DNA of 8,378 nt from Flavobacteriaceae bacterium (GCA_016649785.1 JAENXB010000124.1:1-8378), one strand, 5' to 3'; shown: positions 1 through 6,373, counted from the stretch's first letter. Numbers and translations are program-made. Notes: generated by a model from the letters alone, not told the origin.

Positions 1-261
1 AGTGGGAGTTGTTGAAAGCCCTACATCAATCACATCAATCCCCAGTCCTACAAGGGTATTCATCACCAATTGCTGAACCATAGCTCCCGAAATCCGGGCA
101 TCCCGGCCAATGACCACTTTTATTTTTTTGTTTTTATGCTCATTTTTAAGCCAGGTCCCGTAGGCCGCGGCAAACTTCACCGCATCCAACGGAGTTAAAT
201 TATCTCCTGGTTTTCCGCCAATAGTACCCCGTATCCCTGAAATTGATTTTATTAAACTCAT
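1..261 (-). CDS. glmM: Phosphoglucosamine mutase, N-terminal 87 residues (partial, runs off the left edge)
   Basis: Reading the minus strand from the ATG at 261 gives 87 codons open to the window edge. The alpha-D-phosphohexomutase signatures are visible: SGIRGTIGG at residues 8-16 and IGRDARISG at 51-59, followed by the strand that leads to the phosphoserine loop. The catalytic serine itself would lie just past the edge. The wording of the N-terminus is the one usual for flavobacterial GlmM, which interconverts glucosamine-6-phosphate and glucosamine-1-phosphate in the cytoplasm on the way to UDP-GlcNAc, peptidoglycan and lipopolysaccharide. A phosphomannomutase or phosphoglucomutase of the same superfamily cannot be fully excluded, because the sugar-binding loop is outside the window. 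No Shine-Dalgarno precedes the start; the leader is very AT-rich. The gene is divergent from acpH. Confidence 0.85.
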   Translation of the reverse strand, partial: MSLIKSISGIRGTIGGKPGDNLTPLDAVKFAAAYGTWLKNEHKNKKIKVVIGRDARISGAMVQQLVMNTLVGLGIDVIDVGLSTTPT

Positions 262-309
262 CTTTTTATTTTATATTTTTTATTGAATATTTTATAATTT
301 GGGTGTAAC

Positions 310-327
310 GTTTATGGTTTGTAGTTT
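310..327 (+). repeat. Left 18-base terminal inverted repeat
   Basis: GTTTATGGTTTGTAGTTT, perfectly complementary to 483-500. It continues into GTGGTTTGT, making a run of near-repeated TTTGTrG units at 317-335. This suggests the arm may belong to a simple-sequence family rather than a transposon end. Confidence 0.6.
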
Positions 328-482
328 GTGGTTTGTCCATTGCCCATGCCTGAATAAGGTTGACCGTTTATCGATTCTGTTTTTTTTAGCCACGAATGCA
401 CTAATATTTTTCCTCTATCTAACTTTTAAGTATAGCTCTTGTCACTATAATTTCCCTTTTTTTTCTTATTTTTATTGACGAT

Positions 483-500
483 AAACTACAAACCATAAAC
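483..500 (-). repeat. Right 18-base terminal inverted repeat
   Basis: AAACTACAAACCATAAAC, the exact reverse complement of 310-327. It is followed by AACAAACAAC, which again echoes the unit found on the left side. Complementarity stops exactly at both ends of the 18 bases. Confidence 0.6.
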
Positions 501-532
501 AACAAACAACTTTCCACTTGTTTCCCAAAAGA

Positions 533-566
533 CAAATATACAAGCCTGTGCGGCGTTGCGCCAAAA
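533..566 (-). promoter_or_regulatory. Candidate Bacteroidota-type promoter reading toward glmM
   Basis: On the minus strand the sequence reads TTTTG (566-562), 21 bases of spacer, then TATATTTG (540-533). This fits the Bacteroidota pattern TTG / TAnnTTTG with a 17-23 base spacer. Transcription would start near 525 and give glmM a 5' leader of about 260 bases that spans the inverted-repeat element. A closer promoter within 262-310 is equally possible, because that stretch is too AT-rich to judge. Confidence 0.4.
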
Positions 567-614
567 CTTAACATAAATTAAATAAAGAAACACTAAAATT
601 AGTAACTTGCCCGG

Positions 615-1199
615 ATGAATTATCTGGCACATATATATCTTTCCGGAGAAGACGAGCAATTGAAAATCGGTCAGTTTATAGCCGATTCTGTGAAGGGGAA
701 AAAGTACAGTTTCTTTCCCGACAGAATTCAAAAAGGCATTATTCTGCATCGTGCCATAGATACTTATACGGATTCGCATCCAATCGTTAAAAAAAGCGTG
801 CATAGATTATTTCCTGCTTACAGCCATTATAGCGCCGTGATCGTGGATATTCTATACGATCACTTTTTGGCGGCAAACTGGATGGATTATTCCAATGTTC
901 CTTTGGAAGAATATGCCGCCGGTTTTTATGATTTGCTGAATAAGAATTATGAAATTTTGCCGATAAGAGTACAACATTTTTTGCCTTATCTGATCGAGGA
1001 TAATTGGCTCCTGAGTTATGCCACGGTGGATGGTATTGGCAGGATTCTCCATCAGATGGATTATCGGACCAAAAATAAATCAAATATGAAACTTGCTGTA
1101 AAGGAACTTGAACTTTACTATTCTGAATTCGGTGAAGAATTTAAGTCATTTTTTAAAGATCTGGAACATTTTACTGCTGAAAAGATTAATAAACTCTAA
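615..1199 (+). CDS. acpH: Acyl carrier protein phosphodiesterase (DUF479 family)
   Basis: This 194-residue cytoplasmic protein matches the AcpH/DUF479 family over its whole length (the E. coli enzyme is 193 residues). AcpH removes the 4'-phosphopantetheine arm from holo-acyl carrier protein, converting it to the apo form. Family landmarks are in order: MNYLAHIYLS at 1-10, the metal-site aspartate D24 in GQFIADSVKG, the block GIILHRAIDTYTDSHP at 41-56 (H45, R46, D49, D53), and DILYDHFLAANW at 78-89 (D78, D82, H83). The fold is a relative of the HD metal-dependent phosphohydrolases. The ATG at 615 gives the canonical N-terminus; there is no Shine-Dalgarno, as usual in this phylum. ggt starts 8 bases after the stop, so the two are probably one transcript, although no metabolic link between them is obvious. 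Physiological activity is well shown only for gamma-proteobacterial members. Confidence 0.88.
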   Translation: MNYLAHIYLSGEDEQLKIGQFIADSVKGKKYSFFPDRIQKGIILHRAIDTYTDSHPIVKKSVHRLFPAYSHYSAVIVDILYDHFLAANWMDYSNVPLEEYAAGFYDLLNKNYEILPIRVQHFLPYLIEDNWLLSYATVDGIGRILHQMDYRTKNKSNMKLAVKELELYYSEFGEEFKSFFKDLEHFTAEKINKL

Positions 1200-1207
1200 C
1201 TATTAAA

Positions 1208-2911
1208 ATGAAAAAAATATATATCCTCATATTTTCCCTTCTGATATTTTCCTGCAAAACAAAGCTTCCGGTTACAGATACTCCTGTTACAAAAGAGTAT
1301 GGATTAATTACAGAAAAAGCCATGGTGGTTTCCGCCAGGGCTGAAGCATCACAAATTGCTTCTGAAATCATGAAACAAGGTGGAAATGCCTTTGACGCTA
1401 TGGTTGCCACAGAAATGGCGCTGGCTGTAAGCTATCCTTTTGCGGGAAGCCTGGGAGGTGGCGGATTTATGGTTTTCCGAAAAGCCGATGGTGAGATTGG
1501 AAGTTTAAATTTTAGGGAAAAAGCACCTTTGGCCGCATCAAAAAATATGTATCTGGATGAAAATGGCAATGCAATCCCTGAAAAAAGTCAGTTGGGCTCT
1601 TTGGCAATAGGAGTTCCGGGAACGGTAGCCGGAATATTTGCGGTTCATAAAAAATTGGGTTCCCTTCCAATAGGACAAATCCTTGCTCCTGTTATTGAAT
1701 TGGCTAAAAGAGGTTATGCGGTAACTCCCGGGCAGGCCGAAAGTTTTAGTTCGTATAAAGATGCATTTAATCAGGTAAACAAAACTCAAATTCTTTATGC
1801 AAAACAAATTAAAGCGGGAGACACTATAAAAAATCCTGCTTTGGCCAAAACCCTTGAAAAACTTGTCGCTAACGGGAAAGGGGAATATTACGGCGGGGAA
1901 ACCGGTCAAATACTGGTAGAATTCATTCAGGAAAATGGTGGAATTATCACCCTGGAAGACCTTAGGAAGTATGAAACCGTTTGGAGAGAACCCATCACCT
2001 TTAACTATAATGGACTTAAGATTATTTCTATGGCACCACCATCCAGTGGAGGTGTTGCTTTGGCCCAGATTATGAACATGATCGAAGACTTTCCAATTAA
2101 AGAATATGGTCATAACAATATTAAAACCATACAGTTACTTACCGAAGCGGAACGTCGCGCTTATGCCGACAGAAGTTTTTACCTGGGGGATACAGATTTT
2201 GTCAAAGTTCCGCTGGATGTGCTTGTAAGCGATGAATATTTGAAAAACAGGATGGATAGTTTCAACTTTGATCTTGCTACTGCTTCTTCTGAACTGGAAC
2301 ACGGAAAAATTCCAGGATATGAAAGCGATGAAACTACACATTATTCTATTGTCGATCAATTTGGAAATGCCATCGCGGTTACCTCAACCCTAAACGGTGC
2401 TTATGGCTCTAAACTTTATGTGGAAGAATTAGGGTTTTTTCTTAATAATGAAATGGACGATTTTAGCGCTAAACCGGGAGTTCCAAATATGTTCGGACTT
2501 ATAGGTGCGGAAGCAAATGCCATTGAACCGGAAAAACGAATGTTGAGTTCCATGACCCCTACTATAGTTGAAAAGAACGGAAAATTCTGGATGACAGTGG
2601 GTACCCCCGGAGGCTCAACAATTATCACCTCTGTTTTGCAAACAATTTTAAATGTTGCAGAATTTGATATGACAATGCAGGAAGCGGTTAACGCTCCCCG
2701 ATTCCATCATCAGTGGTTGCCCGATGAGATCTTGTTTGAACCAAATGCCTTTGACAAAGAATTGCTGGAAAAGCTTAAAGCCAAAGGCTATAATATAAAT
2801 GAAGGGGATTCTCGTATCCTTGGAAAAGTTGACGCAATCTTAAGATTGCCCGACGGAAAACTGGAAGGTGGTGCCGATAAGCGCGGGGATGATACTGCGG
2901 TTGGATTTTAG
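1208..2911 (+). CDS. ggt: Gamma-glutamyltransferase / glutathione hydrolase, predicted lipoprotein
   Basis: This 567-residue protein aligns with E. coli GGT (580) almost without gaps in the second half. It hydrolyses or transfers the gamma-glutamyl group of glutathione and related peptides, and matures by self-cleavage before a threonine that becomes the nucleophile. That residue is T376 (in DETTHYS), giving a 192-residue small subunit. Substrate residues equivalent to E. coli are present: R103 (R114), T394, N396 (N411), D418 (D433), S447-S448 (S462-S463), G468-G469 (G483-G484). The lid loop is kept at 423-434. Two differences stand out: E415 replaces Q430, as in human GGT1, and F429 replaces Y444, losing the lid's hydrogen bond to the asparagine. 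The N-terminus has a lipobox ending LIFSC with C16, so the enzyme is probably membrane-anchored. C16 is followed by KTKLP, without the acidic export signal, which suggests it faces the periplasm. It lies 8 bases after acpH. Confidence 0.95.
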   Translation: MKKIYILIFSLLIFSCKTKLPVTDTPVTKEYGLITEKAMVVSARAEASQIASEIMKQGGNAFDAMVATEMALAVSYPFAGSLGGGGFMVFRKADGEIGSLNFREKAPLAASKNMYLDENGNAIPEKSQLGSLAIGVPGTVAGIFAVHKKLGSLPIGQILAPVIELAKRGYAVTPGQAESFSSYKDAFNQVNKTQILYAKQIKAGDTIKNPALAKTLEKLVANGKGEYYGGETGQILVEFIQENGGIITLEDLRKYETVWREPITFNYNGLKIISMAPPSSGGVALAQIMNMIEDFPIKEYGHNNIKTIQLLTEAERRAYADRSFYLGDTDFVKVPLDVLVSDEYLKNRMDSFNFDLATASSELEHGKIPGYESDETTHYSIVDQFGNAIAVTSTLNGAYGSKLYVEELGFFLNNEMDDFSAKPGVPNMFGLIGAEANAIEPEKRMLSSMTPTIVEKNGKFWMTVGTPGGSTIITSVLQTILNVAEFDMTMQEAVNAPRFHHQWLPDEILFEPNAFDKELLEKLKAKGYNINEGDSRILGKVDAILRLPDGKLEGGADKRGDDTAVGF

Positions 2912-2929
2912 CATAACAAATTGATTTTG
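2901..2929 (+). promoter_or_regulatory. Weak promoter candidate ahead of the 122-residue gene
   Basis: TTG (2901-2903), 18 bases, then TGATTTTG (2922-2929) deviates by one base from the Bacteroidota TAnnTTTG element. It overlaps the end of ggt and would give a leader of about 60 bases. The 83-base gap after ggt also permits simple readthrough, and no terminator hairpin was seen between the genes. Confidence 0.25.
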
Positions 2930-2994
2930 AATTGAAAACCAGGATTATTTAAAACATTAATTAGAGATATTTAAAGATTTATAAAATATTAAAA

Positions 2995-3363
2995 ATGGAA
3001 TTTTTTAGAATTATTGACAAAAAGGTAACACAAGAATTAATTAAAGATTCTGTTCAGCCAAAAAGCATAGAAAATTTTACTGAAACTATGCTTTTTATTG
3101 AAAATCATGAAGAAAATTTTTTAGGATCAACCCTCTGGGGGGAATTTAAAATTAGTTACGATAAAATAAACGGAGGAGTCCGTTTTACTTTGTTGGATTG
3201 CCCCAATGCGTTGTCCTGGACAATTACTACCGGTTTATCTGAAGAACGTAAAAGAATCATATTACACTGCACAATAAACCAATCCAATAAACCTGATGAG
3301 TTTATTGAAGAAATTCAGGAATTTTTAGATGAATGGGAAACAGGTATTAAGGCTTTTTTTTAA
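2995..3363 (+). CDS. Hypothetical protein, 122 residues
   Basis: I do not recognise this protein. It has no signal peptide, membrane span or catalytic motif, so it is probably a soluble cytoplasmic protein. The order of apparent secondary structure is a charged helix (1-20), a beta-rich core (30-95, with WGEFKISYD at 48-56 and LSWTITTGL at 73-81) and an acidic C-terminal helix (99-119, EFIEEIQEFLDEWE). The alternation of strands followed by one amphipathic helix suggests a small alpha/beta fold. Codon use resembles its neighbours and the reading frame is clean, which supports a real gene. The start at 2995 has no Shine-Dalgarno and is preceded by an A-rich stretch, as is typical here. It lies 83 bases after ggt on the same strand and is closed by the terminator at 3427-3464. 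Confidence 0.65.
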   Translation: MEFFRIIDKKVTQELIKDSVQPKSIENFTETMLFIENHEENFLGSTLWGEFKISYDKINGGVRFTLLDCPNALSWTITTGLSEERKRIILHCTINQSNKPDEFIEEIQEFLDEWETGIKAFF

Positions 3364-3426
3364 ATTGAACCTCTGGAAACTGGAAGGTTCTATAATTGCC
3401 AAAATGATTTTTCCTTTGGATTAAAA

Positions 3427-3464
3427 AAATAACGAGGGGGGCAATTTTGCCTCTCTCGTTATTT
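3427..3464. terminator. Bidirectional terminator between converging genes
   Basis: AATAACGAGGGGGGC (3428-3442) pairs with GCCTCTCTCGTTATT (3449-3463) over 15 base pairs with two G-U pairs; the loop is six bases. Read on the minus strand it is followed by a run of seven T (3429-3423), a classic intrinsic terminator for the lipoprotein gene at 3571-4638. On the plus strand the tail is TTAAATTT, weaker but plausible for the 122-residue gene. A smaller 6-base-pair hairpin (GAACCT 3367-3372 with AGGTTC 3385-3390) lies before it. Confidence 0.85.
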
Positions 3465-3570
3465 AAATTTAGCTATTTAAATCTTCTTTGGTCGTTTATT
3501 CTATTTTCTGATCTTTTTCAAATTGAAGGATCATAAGTGAATATGATTTTACCGCAAAAACAACTTCCTG

Positions 3571-4638
3571 TTAATTTGGTGGAAAGAAAAAAGTAGGATC
3601 TGAATCGTCCTGCATTCCATCACTTCCACAACCATCTCTAAAGTGAAGGTATTTCGCTCTCTCTACCCCATTATCTGAATAGAATAATGATTCTACACCT
3701 TCCTGGGTAAATTCTCCCATTCTTATTGGGTCGGAGGCAGTTGGGTCGCCTTGTTCATCTATCATCCACATTTCTGCGTAAAACAGATCATTTACATCTT
3801 CGTTATCAGGTAAGGCTACCCATAATGGCATGCTATACTCATCTCCGGTATCTTCATAAACCCCATGCTCATTCATCAAAGGATTATTGGCATTAAACAA
3901 AGGAGTTCCTTTAGGATTTAATGGATCACCGCTGTAAGTCCAAACATCAAATCTAAAATGCGCCGGGGAGTGTCTGCCGGTTTCATCACATATGTTACCA
4001 TATACACCTAAAATAATTACTCTCACTCCCGTGAAATTAAAAAACAGATAGCCAAATTCATCCGCAAAACGTTCATCATAACATAATACCTCAACATTTA
4101 CGTATTTTTTTACTCCATCTCTTAAATTGATATTAATTGGAAGGGGATCACTCACGAAGGCAGCGAAGTTGGAATACCCGTAATCGTCATTTTCACGGGG
4201 AGCAATCCAAAGCACATTATTACCGGCATCCAATACCGCAAAATATTCCAGGGTGTACTGACCTTGCGGTAATTCTACCTCGTCTGACTCCTTAGTCATC
4301 CAACCACCTTCTCCATTGGGAATTACAGGAATTTCAATAAATCCGCCGGTATCTCCATTTTGTCCTGCAACCCAGGTATCCTGTGCATCTTTTAACGCAA
4401 CCCGGACTTTTGTCGGGGCAGCATCGGAACAGGCCGGAACATCTCCGGGAATATGTTGTTCATTAGCCACACTATTGGAAACCAAATCATTTAAAACAGC
4501 CCCAAATGACAAAGTAGCCGTTTGTGGTGCCTCATCCCCAGGCAGTCCACTAAGGCTACTTTCATCTTCTTTACTACAAGAAGTAAATAACAAACCGGTA
4601 ACCGCTAAGCATACCAGGTAAATTTTAATGATTTTCAT
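3571..4638 (-). CDS. Lipoprotein of unknown function, short paralog of the TSP3-repeat protein
   Basis: This 355-residue protein starts with a lipoprotein signal peptide (MKIIKIYLVC...) whose lipobox LFTSC puts the lipid on C21. The next residues, S-K-E-D-E, closely match the lipoprotein export signal described for Bacteroidota (K followed by two acidic residues), so surface exposure is likely. I do not recognise the fold. Residues 99-203 are about 86% identical to the first 105 visible residues of the protein encoded at 6888-8378. Similarity then drops but continues through SGDPLNPKG to the HFRDGC motif near 332-337. The tail DGMQDDSDP (340-348) resembles the start of the partner's calcium-binding repeats, after which the protein ends in FFFPPN. 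It may therefore be a shortened copy that lost the repeats and the C-terminal domain. It is the last of three minus-strand envelope genes and has its own terminator at 3427-3464. Confidence 0.85.
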   Translation of the reverse strand: MKIIKIYLVCLAVTGLLFTSCSKEDESSLSGLPGDEAPQTATLSFGAVLNDLVSNSVANEQHIPGDVPACSDAAPTKVRVALKDAQDTWVAGQNGDTGGFIEIPVIPNGEGGWMTKESDEVELPQGQYTLEYFAVLDAGNNVLWIAPRENDDYGYSNFAAFVSDPLPININLRDGVKKYVNVEVLCYDERFADEFGYLFFNFTGVRVIILGVYGNICDETGRHSPAHFRFDVWTYSGDPLNPKGTPLFNANNPLMNEHGVYEDTGDEYSMPLWVALPDNEDVNDLFYAEMWMIDEQGDPTASDPIRMGEFTQEGVESLFYSDNGVERAKYLHFRDGCGSDGMQDDSDPTFFFPPN

Positions 4639-5276
4639 TTCGAATAATTTTAATTTAATAAATAATAGAATGGTTAATCAATATTGTAATTATGTTTATA
4701 ATTCACTTTTTTAAGTTGACAAACCCCTTGATTAGTTCACTTTTTATAAGTGGTTAACTCCAGGAAATTGAATAATCATTTTGTTTTAATTTGATATTAG
4801 AAACAAAAGTCAGTTTAAACTGAAAAATCTTTTCTTTTCAAAATTGAAATTAAATATAAGTTGATCCAACTGGGGTTTTTAAACTATTGAGTGATGCATT
4901 TTGAAGTGTTTGTGGAGGGACACTTTATAAAAAGATACAACCAAGGGGGACTATATCTTTATACTAAACTAAACATTTTATGTAGTTTAATATATGGAGG
5001 AAATCCCCCTAATTTCCCATAAATCAATGAATCAGATTATGGTATATTGAAGAATAAAGTATTGCTTTTTAGGAATATAAAATTTGAATTATAAAATAAT
5101 TCTGGATATCCTTTAACTAATTTTCGGTTTTTGTTTATAAAAATTTTTGAAAATTTAACAAACTTAATCTACGATGTATAAGCGAACTTAGAATTGGGGA
5201 TTATTTACACAGGTAAAATGGGGATACCCATATTAAGGTTTTGATCCTTAAGGAGCTATAACTAAAAATTGCGCAT
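4639..5276. other. Long AT-rich intergenic region upstream of the short lipoprotein gene
   Basis: These roughly 640 bases should contain the promoter of the gene at 3571-4638, but no exact TAnnTTTG with a suitable TTG lies within 300 bases of its start. Structures seen are a 14-base palindrome TCAGTTTAAACTGA (4810-4823), an imperfect hairpin TAAACTA/TAGTTTA (4965-4989), and two adjacent hairpins at 5218-5231 and 5233-5251. The longest open frame I noticed (4894-5022, 42 codons, plus strand) has no supporting feature. The region is unusually long for this window and could include remnants of a decayed gene. Confidence 0.5.
5218..5251. other. Two adjacent short hairpins downstream of the astacin terminator
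   Basis: ATGGG-GATA-CCCAT (5218-5231) is followed after one base by TTAAGG-TTTTGAT-CCTTAA (5233-5251). Both stems are perfect, 5 and 6 base pairs. With the terminator at 5277-5308 they form three hairpins in 91 bases. Their role is unknown. Confidence 0.4.
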
Positions 5277-5308
5277 AAAAAAACCCGGATTTTAAATCCG
5301 GGTTTTTT
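5277..5308. terminator. Symmetric intrinsic terminator after the astacin gene
   Basis: CCCGGAT (5284-5290) pairs with ATCCGGG (5296-5302) around a five-base loop, flanked by seven A on the left and six T on the right. The A run is a T run on the minus strand, so the structure works in both directions. It lies 18 bases past the astacin stop codon and is the terminator of that gene. Confidence 0.9.
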
Positions 5309-5326
5309 AAATTATAGAAAAATAAA

Positions 5327-6373
5327 CTAAACATAGAACCAATAACCACTTTTAAGTTCAACCGTTCTCCAGCCGTAGCGGGAATAGTAGTACCAACCGT
5401 CGTTATAACGAAGTACGGTAAGTCCACTTATGGTATAGTATTCACCATTAATATAAGTGGGTTCCGGCGTTGTAGTGCCTCCTCCATTATCAGGATACAT
5501 AATGTTGACCCCAACTTTATCGCCGGAAGAAAGCGCGGTTCTTTGAGTGGAATAAAGACTTCCATCGACTTTTACAATAGTAGGTAATCCATTACTGGAG
5601 AAAGAATAAGGTCCATACATCATAATAGATCCAAAGTCCAGGTTGCTGGTAAATTCCTGCCCATCAAATCCGCTTTCTTCATAAGTTTTGAAGTTGTGTT
5701 CCCTTCCACTTTGAATATTTTCGAATTGTATTTTGATGTGGCTGTCCCTGTCAACCCTGCTTTGTTCGTGCCATAACCCAATGGCGTGACCAATTTCATG
5801 AATGGTATTACCTGTGGTGCAACCGCTGGCAAGGGTTATGTTTTGTTTACCGCCTACCATACCCACGAAGGAAGAACATCCCGAACCGGATGTAAAGTAG
5901 ATATAATTTGATTGACTGGAGCTTTCAATAAAATCTAAAGAAGAATTTGCTTCCCAATGTTGTACGGCATCATACACCCTGTTTTTATCGGGCAAATTGT
6001 TATCTACAGAAAAATATACTGTGTTGTTTGTCCATCTGCTGGAGGTTCTTCCAACGCTTTTTTGTTGAGAAGGTTCCTCTCCTTTTTCGTAAACTAACTT
6101 TACATCCTTGGAATTCAACATATCAGCGGTAAAAATAATATCGCCTTGATAAACAAATTCGCCATCAATCTCTTCGACTGCCATTTTTTGACCTGCAAAA
6201 TAAACTTCGGAAACAATACCAAAATCCTCGGGGTAAGCAACTTCTACATTTGCCGTTATTTCTTCTTTTCCTGTTAATTGCTGTTCTGTTTTTTCTAATT
6301 CGGTTACGGAATCTTTACTACAGGACAGAATAGCTAAAGCCGGTAATAAATACAAAAAATTCAATTTTCTCAT
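5327..6373 (-). CDS. Astacin-family (M12A) zinc metalloprotease, predicted lipoprotein
   Basis: This is a 348-residue secreted endopeptidase. The signal peptide ends in lipobox AILSC with C18 lipidated; S-K-D-S follows, a partial surface-export signal. A propeptide spans about 19-112 and contains YQGD (75-78), matching the FxGD aspartate switch that keeps astacins latent, so D78 is the likely zinc-blocking residue. The catalytic domain (about 113-295) carries the full HExxHxxGxxHExxR signature at 192-206: H192, H196 and H202 bind zinc, E193 is the general base. Tyr253 lies in the Met-turn SIMMYG (249-254). C166 and C185 match the conserved astacin disulfide next to the zinc helix. A GGGTTTPEPT linker (297-306) leads to a 42-residue, strongly aromatic tail (307-348) that I do not recognise. 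It resembles flavastacin of Elizabethkingia in its core. No type IX secretion C-terminal domain is seen. It lies between two paralogous lipoprotein genes and has its own terminator. Confidence 0.92.
   Translation of the reverse strand: MRKLNFLYLLPALAILSCSKDSVTELEKTEQQLTGKEEITANVEVAYPEDFGIVSEVYFAGQKMAVEEIDGEFVYQGDIIFTADMLNSKDVKLVYEKGEEPSQQKSVGRTSSRWTNNTVYFSVDNNLPDKNRVYDAVQHWEANSSLDFIESSSQSNYIYFTSGSGCSSFVGMVGGKQNITLASGCTTGNTIHEIGHAIGLWHEQSRVDRDSHIKIQFENIQSGREHNFKTYEESGFDGQEFTSNLDFGSIMMYGPYSFSSNGLPTIVKVDGSLYSTQRTALSSGDKVGVNIMYPDNGGGTTTPEPTYINGEYYTISGLTVLRYNDGWYYYSRYGWRTVELKSGYWFYV

Larger units (their letters stand above)
310..500. repeat. 191-base element with perfect 18-base terminal inverted repeats
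   Basis: GTTTATGGTTTGTAGTTT at 310-327 is exactly the reverse complement of AAACTACAAACCATAAAC at 483-500. The trinucleotide AAC lies directly outside both ends (307-309 and 501-503), a possible but very weak target duplication. A second, nested 8-base inverted repeat joins GTTTATCG (366-373) to CGATAAAC (479-486) and overlaps the right terminal repeat. The interior carries T runs and the phrase AGCCACGAATGCACTAAT (388-405), which resembles intergenic repeats I associate with flavobacterial genomes, though from memory only. It has no coding capacity. It could be a MITE-like element, a REP-like dispersed repeat, or two independent copies of a short intergenic repeat in opposite orientation. 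Confidence 0.55.
262..614. other. Divergent intergenic region between glmM and acpH
   Basis: This 353-base gap has no credible gene. From glmM outward it holds an AT-rich leader (262-300), a 191-base segment bounded by perfect inverted repeats (310-500, listed separately), a probable minus-strand promoter (533-566, listed separately), and the acpH leader. I found no exact TAnnTTTG element pointing toward acpH, so its promoter is not identified. Confidence 0.7.

Noticed and set aside
486..803. 105-codon minus-strand frame across the acpH start
   Set aside because: It covers the acpH 5' end and part of the intergenic repeat and has no recognisable features.
1538..2113. 191-codon open frame on the minus strand inside ggt
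   Set aside because: It lies wholly antisense to a certain gene, and its composition (Phe/Ile/Ser-rich, no domain) is that of a shadow frame.
4316..4621. 101-codon plus-strand frame over the start of the short lipoprotein gene
   Set aside because: Antisense to a gene with a clear lipoprotein signal and a paralog; its low-complexity Ser/Ala/Thr content is a shadow.
4810..4823. 14-base palindrome TCAGTTTAAACTGA as an operator
   Set aside because: About one such palindrome is expected by chance in an AT-rich window of this size, and it is about 170 bases from the nearest start codon.
4894..5022. 42-codon plus-strand frame in the long intergenic region
   Set aside because: No domain, promoter or conserved feature; a frame of this length is expected by chance here.
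5159..5166. Exact minus-strand TAAGTTTG as promoter of the short lipoprotein gene
   Set aside because: It lies more than 500 bases upstream of the start and has no TTG at the proper spacing.
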